This document shows positions 44,354 to 52,968 of a stretch of 64,000 nt of DNA, in pieces (position 1 is the stretch's first letter; every line of letters starts with the position of its first letter). A model generated the notes under the pieces. That model saw only the letters and a program-made list of their open reading frames with translations. It was not told the origin of the DNA and ran no database searches. The position numbers and the translations under genes are program-made. Source of the DNA: Helicobacter sp. (GTDB taxonomy: Bacteria; Campylobacterota; Campylobacteria; Campylobacterales; Helicobacteraceae); the NCBI RefSeq assembly GCF_014799995.1, contig NZ_JAAVGY010000009.1, forward strand, positions 33,649 through 97,648. Direction: 5' to 3'.

Positions 44354-45972
44354 TATAAACCCTCTAGGCGCATATTGCTAATGCTTTGGAATCCTCTTAA
44401 TACCTCAAAAACCTCTTTAGATTCTATGATTTGCTTTGCCTTAAAGAATCCCTCCCTTAAAGAATCCGCTTGCTCACACACACAAAGTGCAGCCCCAAGA
44501 TTCAATGCAACTAAGTCTAGTTTGGGCGAGGGTTTGGCTTCAAAAATATCCATTGTAATCTGCGCATTCTCTTTGGCATCTCCACCTCTTAGCATAGAAT
44601 AACTTGCAAAAGAAAGCCCAACTTCCACAGGATTGAAAATATAAGTCTTGATTGCCCCCTCGCGCAATTCTGTAATTTGTGTCGGCGCACAAAGCGAAAT
44701 CTCGTCATAACCATCTAATCCACTGACAACCATTGCGCGTTTAATGCCCAAAATCGCCAAAGCCTTTGCCATAATTTCTGTATAGGCTTTGTCAAACACG
44801 CCAATAAGCTGGTGCGTAATAGAAGCGGGGTTACTTAGAGGACCAATCAGATTAAAGGCTGTCTTAAATCCTAAGCTCCCTCGCGCTGGCGCGGCAAAGC
44901 GCATAGCAGAATGGAATTTTTGAGCAAAAAGAAAGGTGAGATTCAACTCCTCATAGGCTTTTTGCGCATTTTGTAATTCCATATTCGGATTAATCCCAAG
45001 CGCATTTAACAAATCTGCCGAACCACTCTTGGAGGTAATCGCCCGATTCCCGTGCTTGATAATCCCAAAATTCGCTCTTTTAGCAAGTGTGGCAAGAAGC
45101 AAAGCGCAAGTGGTGGAGACATTAAAAGTCTTTGCATTGCTTCCTCCTGTGCCTACCATATCTAAACGAATCTCTTTCGTGTCTTTTGCTTCAAAACGTA
45201 CCGCCTTTTGTTTGAGCACAGAGGCGAATCCCGCAAGCTCATATTCATCTACACCTTTGATTTCTAGGCTTGTAAGAATACTACCGATTTGCGCGTCTGT
45301 TAAATTACCCTCTGTTAATTCGTCCATTAGATTGTAACTTTCTTGAAAATTAAGCGATTCTAACTTCAGACATTTTTTAAGGTAATCTTTCACAGGGATT
45401 GGCTCACGCGCATAATGCAAGAAGTTTTGTAGCATTTTCTCACCCTCTTTTGTGCCAATGGATTCTGGGTGAAACTGCAATCCTATTAAGTGGTATTGCT
45501 TATGCTCTACTGCCATCACTTCGCCATCTTCACTCATTCCGCTTATGATAAAGCATTCTGGAATCTCCTCGCGTTTGCCCACCAAAGAATGATAACGCGC
45601 AATGGGAGTTTTGGGACTAATCTGTCGGAAGATTCCTTTTTGATTATGAAGTAAGGGTTCTACTTTGCCATGCACAATGTTTTTAGCATTTTTTATTTCC
45701 ACTCCAAAGGCACTTAAGATTGCTTGGTGTCCCAAACAAATGCCTAAAATCGGATAGATTCCCTTGAATTTCTGCACGATTTGGATATTCAAGGAAGAAT
45801 CCTTAGGCGTTTTAGGCCCTGGACCTAGCACGATGTAGCTTGGTTTGAGGGATTCTATCTCTTCTAAAGTCGTCTTATCGTGGCGCAAAACTTTAATCGG
45901 ATAGCCTAGATTGCTAAAAGCCTGATAAATATTATAGGTAAAAGAATCGTAATTATCAATCAGCAAAATCAT
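44353..45972 (-). CDS. trpGD: Anthranilate synthase glutaminase / anthranilate phosphoribosyltransferase fusion
   Basis: 539 residues. TrpG (about 1-195): DNYDSFTYN, nucleophile Cys in GICLGHQAI near 80, and FHPESIGT. TrpD (about 205-535): DMVGTGGSNAKTFNVST for PRPP and the KHGNRAITSKSGSADLL anthranilate site. It supplies ammonia to TrpE and makes phosphoribosyl anthranilate. The start overlaps the trpE stop by four bases. Confidence 0.95.
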   Translation of the reverse strand: MILLIDNYDSFTYNIYQAFSNLGYPIKVLRHDKTTLEEIESLKPSYIVLGPGPKTPKDSSLNIQIVQKFKGIYPILGICLGHQAILSAFGVEIKNAKNIVHGKVEPLLHNQKGIFRQISPKTPIARYHSLVGKREEIPECFIISGMSEDGEVMAVEHKQYHLIGLQFHPESIGTKEGEKMLQNFLHYAREPIPVKDYLKKCLKLESLNFQESYNLMDELTEGNLTDAQIGSILTSLEIKGVDEYELAGFASVLKQKAVRFEAKDTKEIRLDMVGTGGSNAKTFNVSTTCALLLATLAKRANFGIIKHGNRAITSKSGSADLLNALGINPNMELQNAQKAYEELNLTFLFAQKFHSAMRFAAPARGSLGFKTAFNLIGPLSNPASITHQLIGVFDKAYTEIMAKALAILGIKRAMVVSGLDGYDEISLCAPTQITELREGAIKTYIFNPVEVGLSFASYSMLRGGDAKENAQITMDIFEAKPSPKLDLVALNLGAALCVCEQADSLREGFFKAKQIIESKEVFEVLRGFQSISNMRLEGL

Positions 45973-47486
45973 ATTTTATCTCCCAAAATAGCCTCTACCA
46001 AAGAGCGCATTTTGTTTTGTGTTTCAATGTATTCTTCTTTGGGGTCTGAATCATAGACGATTCCACCGCCTGCTTGGAGATAATACACACCCTTTTGATA
46101 AACTGCTGTGCGAATCGCAATTGCAAAATCCATATCTCCATTGTGAGAAAAATATCCAATTGCACCCGCATAGATTGCGCGTTTGTGCGATTCTAGGGAT
46201 TCTATGGTTTTAATTGCTTGGATTTTGGGCGCACCACTCACGGTTCCTGCGGGAAATGCAGCATAAAGCGCCTCGTTCTTTTGATGCTTTTGCAAATCCA
46301 TCACGCCCTGCACTTCAGAGACTAAGTGCATCACCCTTGCATACTTTTCAATCACTTTTTCTTGTGTTACTTGCACGCTTTTAGGTTGGGCGACTTTGCC
46401 CACATCATTGCGCCCCAAATCAAGCAACATCAAATGCTCTGCATTTTCTTTGATATTGTGCTTTAATTCCTCTTCTAGCTTAAAATCCTCTAATGCGTTT
46501 TTGCCTCTTGGACGCGTTCCTGCAATAGGACGAATTGTAAGTATCGCGCAATTTGGCGCAGTAGTCTTAACCTTTATCAATACTTCAGGAGAGCTTCCAA
46601 TGACTTGAAAATCGCCAAAATTGAAATAATACATATAGGGGCTTGGATTGTGTGTGCGCAGATTCATATAGGCTTGTAAAGGCGGCAAATCACTCGTAAT
46701 CTCTAAACTCTGGCTTGGCACACACTGCAGCAGATTCCCTTTGTAAATCTCATTTTTTAAGGTTTTAACGATTTGTGTATAATAAGATTCCTTATCTTGA
46801 GAAGTGATTGACGCTTGATAAGTTAGCATAGGTTTATCTTTTGGACTCAAATGCTCTAATGTATGTACTAACTCTTGAATCCTTTTCTTTATATCTTGCT
46901 TTTGTGATTCGCACTTGTAAGTAACCCCTACAATGTAAAGAGACTCGAAAAAATGGTCAAAAATTATAAATTCTCGCCCAAAAATAAAGGCATTTTCGCT
47001 TGCCTCATAGAGGGCGGGTTTATGAAACTCCACTTCCTCAATCTCGCTAAAAAACTCATAACCCAAATACCCTACCCCACCAAGTGGTAAAGGCAAGGAT
47101 TCTATTTCTGTATTAGAAATCTCTTGAGATTCTCTCTCCACTTTCGCCTCTGGAGCAAGGGAAGCAAACGCACTAAGATAATCAAGAAACTTTGGTTGTT
47201 GGGGTAAGGAAAACTCTCCGATTTGTCGCAATCCCTCTAATGCGTGCTTTTGAGAATTTTCTAGCAAAAAGGGCTTACCCTTTTCTTTAATAATCCTAAA
47301 GGCTTCTTTAAGTACAAGGATAGAAAATCTCCCTTTGCCTGTCTTTAAAAATGCCGATTCTAGCAAAACAGGGGCGTTTAATGCTTCACACACCATTAAG
47401 GGCGTGAGTTTAGAAGCTGGGATTTTTTGGATATTAAAGCTCGCCTTAATTCCTTGACTTTTGGAGTTTTTTAGAAATTCAAACAT
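45969..47486 (-). CDS. trpE: Anthranilate synthase component I
   Basis: 505 residues, chorismate-binding fold. The tryptophan feedback motif LLES is at 41-44, so allosteric inhibition is expected. Catalytic blocks are IRPIAGTRPRGKN, DLGRNDVGKV and GYFSHNGDMDFAIAIRT. It is the first gene of trpE-trpGD-trpCF-MOSC. No Trp-rich leader ORF is visible in the 170 bases before it. The ribosome binding site is weak. Confidence 0.95.
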   Translation of the reverse strand: MFEFLKNSKSQGIKASFNIQKIPASKLTPLMVCEALNAPVLLESAFLKTGKGRFSILVLKEAFRIIKEKGKPFLLENSQKHALEGLRQIGEFSLPQQPKFLDYLSAFASLAPEAKVERESQEISNTEIESLPLPLGGVGYLGYEFFSEIEEVEFHKPALYEASENAFIFGREFIIFDHFFESLYIVGVTYKCESQKQDIKKRIQELVHTLEHLSPKDKPMLTYQASITSQDKESYYTQIVKTLKNEIYKGNLLQCVPSQSLEITSDLPPLQAYMNLRTHNPSPYMYYFNFGDFQVIGSSPEVLIKVKTTAPNCAILTIRPIAGTRPRGKNALEDFKLEEELKHNIKENAEHLMLLDLGRNDVGKVAQPKSVQVTQEKVIEKYARVMHLVSEVQGVMDLQKHQKNEALYAAFPAGTVSGAPKIQAIKTIESLESHKRAIYAGAIGYFSHNGDMDFAIAIRTAVYQKGVYYLQAGGGIVYDSDPKEEYIETQNKMRSLVEAILGDKI

Positions 47487-47658
47487 AACACTTCTTTAAT
47501 AAAATAATTTCGCAAGATTCTACATTCTTAACATTAAAAAGCTCATTAAATCTCAAGAAAGCGGTATGAATCTAGCCAAAATTCCAAACTAAAGCAAAAA
47601 TTTTTGAAATTTCTGCTAGAATGTTTGCCAATTTAAGAACACTTAATAAAGAAGCACA

Positions 47659-48954
47659 ATGAAACACAAAATGTTTTTAAAATCTAAAAAGGGATTTTTT
47701 GGAACTCCTAGAGGCAATGGACACGCATTTGGTGGGCAATATATGCCAGAGATTCTTTATCCTGCCCTAAAAGAGCTAGAAGAGGGCTATGAAAAATATG
47801 TTTTAAAATCCAAAGAATTTAAGCAAGAATTGCACACTTTGTATCAAGAATTTGTAGGGCGTCCCACGCCCCTAATTTATGCCAAAAATGCTAGCAAGAT
47901 TCTAGGCAATCAAATCTACTTGAAATTTGAAGGCTTGGCAAACACAGGTGCGCACAAAATCAACAATGCTATCGGGCAAGTTTTGCTCGCCAAAAAAATG
48001 GGTAAGACGCGTATCATAGCAGAAACAGGAGCGGGACAGCACGGGCTAGCCACAAGTGCGGCGTGTGCAAAACTCGGAATGGAATGCGTTGTCTTTATGG
48101 GCGCACGCGATATTAAACGACAATTTCCCAATGTGTTTAATATGGAGTTGCTTGGCGCAAAAGTTGTCAGCGTAGAAAGTGGTAGCCAAACACTCAAAGA
48201 CGCAGTAAATGAAGCCTTGAGAGAATGGAGCAAAGAGAGTAAAAACACCTTTTATGTACTTGGAAGCACGCTTGGTCCTTATCCCTACCCCGATATTGTG
48301 CGTGAGTTTCAAAGCGTTATCAGTCAAGAGCTCAAAAAACAGACAAAAGAATTTTTCAAAGGCAATCCAGACATTATGATTGCGTGCGTAGGGGGTGGAA
48401 GCAACTCTATGGGATTCTTTAATCATTACCTTACAAGCAAGGTGCGCCTCATCGGTGTAGAAGCCGGAGGACTTGGCAAGGCAATCGGAGCAAACGCCAC
48501 GCGCATAGGCAATGAAAATGCACACCTTTGCATTGCACAAGGCTATAAAAGTTACTTCTTAAGTGATGAATATGGAAATTTGTTAGAAACTTATTCTATC
48601 TCCGCAGGGCTTGATTATGCAGGAATTGGTCCTCAATTAGCACACCTTAAAGAGATTGGGCGCATAGAATTTTTGAGTGCTTTGGATAGTGAGGCATTAG
48701 AAGCCTTGCAATTTTTTGCCAAACACGAGGGAATCCTTGCTGCATTAGAATCTAGCCACGCATTAGCAGGAGCTTTAAAAATCGCTAAAAATGTGAAAAA
48801 TAAAAACATTATCGTAAATATTTCCGGCAGGGGAGACAAGGATATTTTTATCACCGCAAAAGCCTTACAAAAGGAACGTTGGGCGGAATTTTTAGAACAA
48901 GAAATCAAGACAATGCAAGACAAACAATCTCACACAACTAAAGGAATCCAATAA
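47659..48954 (+). CDS. trpB: Tryptophan synthase beta chain (divergent)
   Basis: 431 residues, longer than the usual 390-400. The PLP lysine is in NTGAHKINNAIGQ near residue 102, the Glu in IIAETGAGQHGLAT, the phosphate-binding loop in CVGGGSNSMGFF, and the Ser/cation site is in SGRGDKD. The normally invariant KREDL just before the PLP lysine is KFEGL, and there is an N-terminal extension of about 20 residues. It is divergent from trpE and its stop shares one base with the trpA start. It should join indole to serine, but altered residues make the activity less certain. Confidence 0.88.
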   Translation: MKHKMFLKSKKGFFGTPRGNGHAFGGQYMPEILYPALKELEEGYEKYVLKSKEFKQELHTLYQEFVGRPTPLIYAKNASKILGNQIYLKFEGLANTGAHKINNAIGQVLLAKKMGKTRIIAETGAGQHGLATSAACAKLGMECVVFMGARDIKRQFPNVFNMELLGAKVVSVESGSQTLKDAVNEALREWSKESKNTFYVLGSTLGPYPYPDIVREFQSVISQELKKQTKEFFKGNPDIMIACVGGGSNSMGFFNHYLTSKVRLIGVEAGGLGKAIGANATRIGNENAHLCIAQGYKSYFLSDEYGNLLETYSISAGLDYAGIGPQLAHLKEIGRIEFLSALDSEALEALQFFAKHEGILAALESSHALAGALKIAKNVKNKNIIVNISGRGDKDIFITAKALQKERWAEFLEQEIKTMQDKQSHTTKGIQ

Positions 48955-49724
48955 TGGAAAAAATTGCCCTTATGGGACATATTGTCGCGGGCTTTCCTAG
49001 CTTTGAACAAAGCCTAGAAGCGGCACTTGGAATCTCTCTTGGCGGAGCAAAATATTTGGAAGTGCAATTTCCCTTTTCAGACCCAAATGCCGATGGAATC
49101 GCAATCACAAATGCTTGTGAAGTCGCGCTTAAAAACGGCTTCAATACGGATTTGGGGTTTGAATTTATCACACAATTACAGCAAAAACTCGCGCAAAATG
49201 GACTGACAACCAAACTACTGATTATGACTTATGGAAACATTTTGTTTTGTTATGGCATAGAACGATTTTTACAAAAAGCAAAACAATGCGGAATCTATGG
49301 ATTAATCGTTCCAGACTTATCTTTAGAACACGATGAGAATCTCTTCAAAACCGCTAAGAAATTGGGCTTAGAAAGCATAGCCCTGATTGCTCCCTCAACC
49401 AAGCCCAAACGCATAAAAAAGCTAAGCAAAGCGAGTGGGAAATTCGTCTATGTCGTCGCACGCAATGGAATCACAGGAGATACGACACAGATTGATGAAT
49501 CCCTAATGCAATATATTAGAAGAGTTAAGGCGCATTGCCAAAAGCCTATCGCGCTAGGATTTGGAATCCAAAACAAAGCACAAATTGACGCCTTGCGCGG
49601 AATCGTTCCGATTGCGATTGTCGGGAGTGCTTTTGTGCGCTATATTGACGCAATATGCACCCAGCAAACAAGCGGGATTGCTGACAAACTCTGTGCTTTT
49701 ACCAAAGGACTTTTAGAATCTTAA
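48954..49724 (+). CDS. trpA: Tryptophan synthase alpha chain (divergent)
   Basis: 256 residues, TIM barrel cleaving indole-glycerol phosphate. The catalytic Glu and Asp survive in LEVQFPFSDPNADG near residues 40-53, where most TrpA read ELGIPFSDPLADGP. The phosphate loop GFGIQ and the VGSAFV segment are present. The residues after ADG (IAIT for the usual P-T/V-I) are unusual. It is translationally coupled to trpB. A cluster of hairpin repeats follows it. Confidence 0.88.
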   Translation: MEKIALMGHIVAGFPSFEQSLEAALGISLGGAKYLEVQFPFSDPNADGIAITNACEVALKNGFNTDLGFEFITQLQQKLAQNGLTTKLLIMTYGNILFCYGIERFLQKAKQCGIYGLIVPDLSLEHDENLFKTAKKLGLESIALIAPSTKPKRIKKLSKASGKFVYVVARNGITGDTTQIDESLMQYIRRVKAHCQKPIALGFGIQNKAQIDALRGIVPIAIVGSAFVRYIDAICTQQTSGIADKLCAFTKGLLES

Positions 49725-49738
49725 GAGGATTTGCCTTT

Positions 49739-49782
49739 GCGTCCTTGCGAGCAAGTTTTTAACTTGCGCGGCAATCCATAAC
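49739..49782. repeat. Intergenic hairpin repeat, copy 1 of a cluster
   Basis: GCGTCCTTGCGA, inner palindrome GCAAGTT-TTT-AACTTGC, then GCGGCAATCCATAAC. TTGC and GCAA of the outer frame also pair. Four copies lie in the 330-base gap between trpA and the next gene, and that gap holds nothing else I recognise. Confidence 0.75.
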
Positions 49783-49824
49783 TGAATTAATTACTGCAAT
49801 GGAATCCCTAAAGCGAGATTCTGC

Positions 49825-49861
49825 ATTATGGATTGCTTCGGCTTAACGCCTCGCAATGACT
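49825..49861. repeat. Intergenic hairpin repeat, copy 2, inverted
   Basis: ATTATGGATTGCTTC, inner GGC-TTAAC-GCC, then TCGCAATGACT. It is the outer frame of the family on the other strand. Confidence 0.7.
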
Positions 49862-49877
49862 GAAGTGGTTGCTTTAT

Positions 49878-49919
49878 CGTCATTGCGAGAATTGCAACGC
49901 AATTCGTGGCAATCTATAA
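49878..49919. repeat. Intergenic hairpin repeat, copy 3
   Basis: CGTCATTGCGA, inner palindrome GAATTGC-AAC-GCAATTC, then GTGGCAATCTATA. The frame is that of copy 1, with a different but perfectly paired inner stem. Confidence 0.75.
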
Positions 49920-49978
49920 TATTGGGCTTTAAGCAAAATGAAACAATGGAATCTAAAATAAATAGGCGAGACTTTGGA

Positions 49979-50018
49979 TTATGGATTGCTTCGTCGTTAC
50001 ACTCCTCGCAATGACGAG
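49979..50018. repeat. Intergenic hairpin repeat, copy 4, inverted
   Basis: TTATGGATTGCTTCGTCG, then TTACACTCCTCGCAATGACGAG. It matches the inverted form of the family. The inner stem here is poor. Confidence 0.7.
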
Positions 50019-50055
50019 CGTGGGAGCTTTACAATAACGCAACACCAAACAGCCA

Positions 50056-50442
50056 TTACTCATACTTATAATGATTATAGAGAATTTCTAATACCTTAGG
50101 ACTATAATATCTTTTTTTAAATTTAATATTTTTGTTATGGTTGATGAAATCCTCAATTACTGAAGCGCAACTTTTGAGTTGATGCTCCATTTCTGCTTTC
50201 AAATCCCCTTTTTCCTTATTTTTCTTTTCGTAAAAACCCATTGCCACAATCTCAAAAGATTTATACCCTGAGGGAAAATTTTTTGAGGGCTTAAATCCCG
50301 CCCCACAGAACAAGTCAAAGATAACTGGTCCTTTAATGTCTTCATACTCATCAGTATATAGCCACATTCTTTTAGAATTATCCGCATAGAGATTTACCCC
50401 TAAACACACACTAATTATTAAACCACAAACGATTTTTCGCAT
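50056..50442 (-). CDS. Uncharacterised secreted protein
   Basis: 128 residues. A signal peptide (about 1-20, cleaved near LYA-D) is followed by a mature part with two Cys (CGAG near 46 and SCAS near 92) that could form a disulfide in the periplasm, and many Lys and Tyr. I recognise no family. The ATG is preceded by AAGGAG at five bases; an in-frame GTG two codons upstream overlaps that box and is unlikely. It is followed on the low-coordinate side by the hairpin-repeat cluster. Confidence 0.7.
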   Translation of the reverse strand: MRKIVCGLIISVCLGVNLYADNSKRMWLYTDEYEDIKGPVIFDLFCGAGFKPSKNFPSGYKSFEIVAMGFYEKKNKEKGDLKAEMEHQLKSCASVIEDFINHNKNIKFKKRYYSPKVLEILYNHYKYE

Positions 50443-50463
50443 TTTCACTCCTTATTAATCATT

Positions 50464-51236
50464 TCACCATCTTAAGAGAGAGGCTGGAATCAGCTTTGGC
50501 TTAGGAGAATATTTTGTCTTATAGGCATAAAACTTTGGTTGCTCTCCTCCCCTATGCACGCCCCCTTTCCAAATCTCTAAAAACTGCTTGGCGATTCTTA
50601 CAGCATCATCGTTTTCATTAAACTTTATCTTCTCTGTTTCATCGTTGAAAATTGCCTTTGTTGTGAATTTTTTCCCTAGAGTAATCGCACAAATTTGAAT
50701 CTGGAGATACTCATCGCCTCCACTCCAAATTGCTCGGTATTCGTTCTCGTAAGCAAAGCATGTTTGTTAATATCTCTTTAATAAAAGGCTCTAAATCTCG
50801 TCCGTCATATTCCAATGGTTCTTTACCATACTGCACTTTATACACTTTATCTTGCTCTGCCTCATCAACCCTAAAATCAATCTTCACACCACAATGCGAA
50901 TTTCCATAATGCGCCCACATTAAATTTAAATCTGCTTCTATTAGTCTATTCTCAAGCGAAAAAGAACAAATCTTGAATCTCTCTTTATCCTCTCTTGTTT
51001 TCATATTTCTTATTTTCTTTGCCTTTGCTAATTGACTTTTAGAAAAGAAAAACCTCCCCCTCGTCTATATCATTAAGACTATTAAAGCTTGCTCCATAGA
51101 GCCGACAATTCTTTAAAATATCCAAGAATCGGGAATTTAGCCTATAGGGCACGCATTTCTTTGGGAAGTGGATTAGGTTGCCATCATAGTCCAGTCCTCT
51201 AAACTTACAAAAAATCTGATTCTCTGAATTTAACAT
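50464..51236 (-). pseudogene. DUF2971-domain gene broken by two frameshifts
   Basis: Three overlapping minus-strand frames join into one protein. Residues 1-65 contain YGASFNSLNDIDEG, typical of the start of DUF2971 proteins. A second part includes ICSFS and MWAHYGNSHCGVKIDF, the core DUF2971 signature. A third reads ENEYRAIWSGGDEYLQI to LIPASLLRW-stop. One shift lies near 51040 after a T-rich run, the other near 50740. The complete protein would have about 255 residues. DUF2971 function is unknown; some members occur near mobile elements. It is most likely a dead gene, though a sequencing error cannot be excluded. Confidence 0.7.
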
Positions 51237-51357
51237 TGCGATTTATTCCTTTCTTAAGTATAAATAAAAGCAAATAATAATACCCTTTTTTTATAATTTG
51301 CTTAAATTAAGTTAAATACAATTCTCGCAATGGCACAAAACACGCACAATGGAGATT

Positions 51358-51523
51358 CTAACCCTTTAAACAAATCCTTGATAAAACTTTTATCGCAATC
51401 AGTAAAATAAGAAATTGATTCAAAATTTGCAGTATTAAATCAGGATTATCAAAGAAAAAACCACCCCAAAGAGTGCCTAGCATTCCGATGAAAACCCATA
51501 AAAGAAACGAAAAAAAAATTCAT
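51358..51523 (-). pseudogene. Tiny membrane protein gene, frame broken at a poly-T tract
   Basis: The ATG at 51521-51523 lies four bases after the aminotransferase stop. The frame then enters a run of nine T (51510-51518). With nine T it stops after about 20 codons. With eight it continues as a 54-residue hydrophobic protein (FLLWVFIGMLGTLWGGFFF, then ILNQFLILLIAIKVL) to TAG at 51358. It therefore looks like an off-phase or decayed gene of two membrane segments. The rest of the gap to the DUF2971 remnant shows nothing I recognise. Confidence 0.4.
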
Positions 51524-51527
51524 TAAG

Positions 51528-52856
51528 TCAAGCGGAATGAATAATTTGTTTTAATGCTCTCAAGAGCTGATTGATTTGTTCTTGCGTATGGGTATAATGC
51601 ACATTAAGGCGCACCCAGCCGGGCTTTTGGACGAAAGAAGCGTTATCCTCCAAGCCTAGCAAATCGTGTCCATAAGGTCCAGCACACGCACAACCCGCGC
51701 GCGTCAGGATTCCATACTCCTCCGATAGCCGATGCGCCACTTCAAAAGGTGAGATTCCACGAATATTAAAAGAAAAAATACCCAAAACATTATGCGCCAA
51801 ATTACCATAAGTAGTAATTTTTGGCTCATTTTCAAAAAATTCTTTGAGTGTGCAAATATGAGGAATCTTTGTCTCTTGTATCCATTCTCGCCCAATCTCC
51901 TCTCGCAACGCATAGCCAAAATAACTACGCAAAAACTCCAATATTCCGGGCGTCCCCGCCTCCTCGCGTCTCTGCTCTTGTGCATAGTATTGCGCACTCG
52001 TGCGGGAAACATAGCCCACTACGCCACCCCCACAAAAAGTTGGGGGCAAAGTTTTGTCAATTAAAGCCTTAGAGACAATCAAGATTCCGCTTCCTCCTAC
52101 ACCACCCAAAAGCTTATGAGGCGAAAGAAAAGCGACATCATAAAAGCTCGGCGGAATATCCAAATAAGCCGAAGTGCTTGCACAATCAAAACACACGATT
52201 CCACCAAAGGAACGAATCCAATGCGAAATCTCTGCAAAGGGTGCGAGGATTCCGCTCACATTAGAACCCAATGCGAAAGAACCGATGATTTTACGCCCTG
52301 CATTTGCTTGCAAAACAGATTTCAAGACTTCTAAATCCATTAATCCTTGCGCATTTAGCCCTATGCGCACAACTTCACACAGCCCCTCTCGGAAGCTTAA
52401 CTCATTACTATGGTGCTCATAAGGTCCAATAATCACAAGCGGAAAGGAGGATTTATCGCCCATAGAATCCAAACCCAAAGCCTGCTTTGTCTTAGGTGGG
52501 ATATAAAGCCCCAAGAGCTCTTGAAATTTTTTGATTGCAGCCGTTGAACCAAAACCGCAAGAAATCAACGCGAAGCGAGAATCCAATCCAAAAATATCCT
52601 TTAATCTCTCCCTTGCATTCTCATATAAAGAACTTGTGATTTCAGAATGAGAATTGCTCTCTGAATGTGTGTTGGCATAAAAGGGTAGAATCTCTCTTAT
52701 CCGTGATTCCACACACTTCGCTGCTAGCCCGCTTGCAGTCCAATCAAAATGATGGAATCCCCTTTGCAAAATACACTCTTGACGCAAAATATCCTGTTTA
52801 TGCTCTCTATCATTTGGTAAAGTGCGCAAAAGCGGGGTAAAAAAATCTTGAATCAT
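51528..52856 (-). CDS. Class V aminotransferase, cysteine desulfurase-like
   Basis: 442 residues, PLP fold type I. It has FDWTASGLAA at the start, the PLP Asp in GGIVCFDCAS, and the Schiff-base Lys in FLSPHKLLGGVGGSG near residue 250. A Cys-rich late loop (GILTRAGCACAGPYGHDLL, near 385) holds the place of the catalytic Cys of SufS/CsdA-type desulfurases. Desulfurase activity is likely but not certain. The ATG at 52856 gives the family start; upstream codons in frame lie in the promoter region. It is divergent from the antiporter gene. Confidence 0.8.
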   Translation of the reverse strand: MIQDFFTPLLRTLPNDREHKQDILRQECILQRGFHHFDWTASGLAAKCVESRIREILPFYANTHSESNSHSEITSSLYENARERLKDIFGLDSRFALISCGFGSTAAIKKFQELLGLYIPPKTKQALGLDSMGDKSSFPLVIIGPYEHHSNELSFREGLCEVVRIGLNAQGLMDLEVLKSVLQANAGRKIIGSFALGSNVSGILAPFAEISHWIRSFGGIVCFDCASTSAYLDIPPSFYDVAFLSPHKLLGGVGGSGILIVSKALIDKTLPPTFCGGGVVGYVSRTSAQYYAQEQRREEAGTPGILEFLRSYFGYALREEIGREWIQETKIPHICTLKEFFENEPKITTYGNLAHNVLGIFSFNIRGISPFEVAHRLSEEYGILTRAGCACAGPYGHDLLGLEDNASFVQKPGWVRLNVHYTHTQEQINQLLRALKQIIHSA

Positions 52857-52968
52857 ATTTAGATTCCTAAATATTTTTGTTTTGGGCGCATATTTTACCA
52901 CAGATTTAGGGCAAATTACTCTAAAGTAAGTTATACTTTTGGCTTTAATTTTGGAGTTTTAGCCTGAT

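Noticed and set aside
47487..47658. Search for a Trp leader peptide between trpE and trpB
   Set aside because: No short ORF with tandem Trp codons on either strand; a single TGG in a short frame is not enough.
49725..50055. Repeat cluster as a CRISPR array
   Set aside because: Copies alternate in orientation, have irregular spacing and no unique spacers of constant length, and no cas genes are present.
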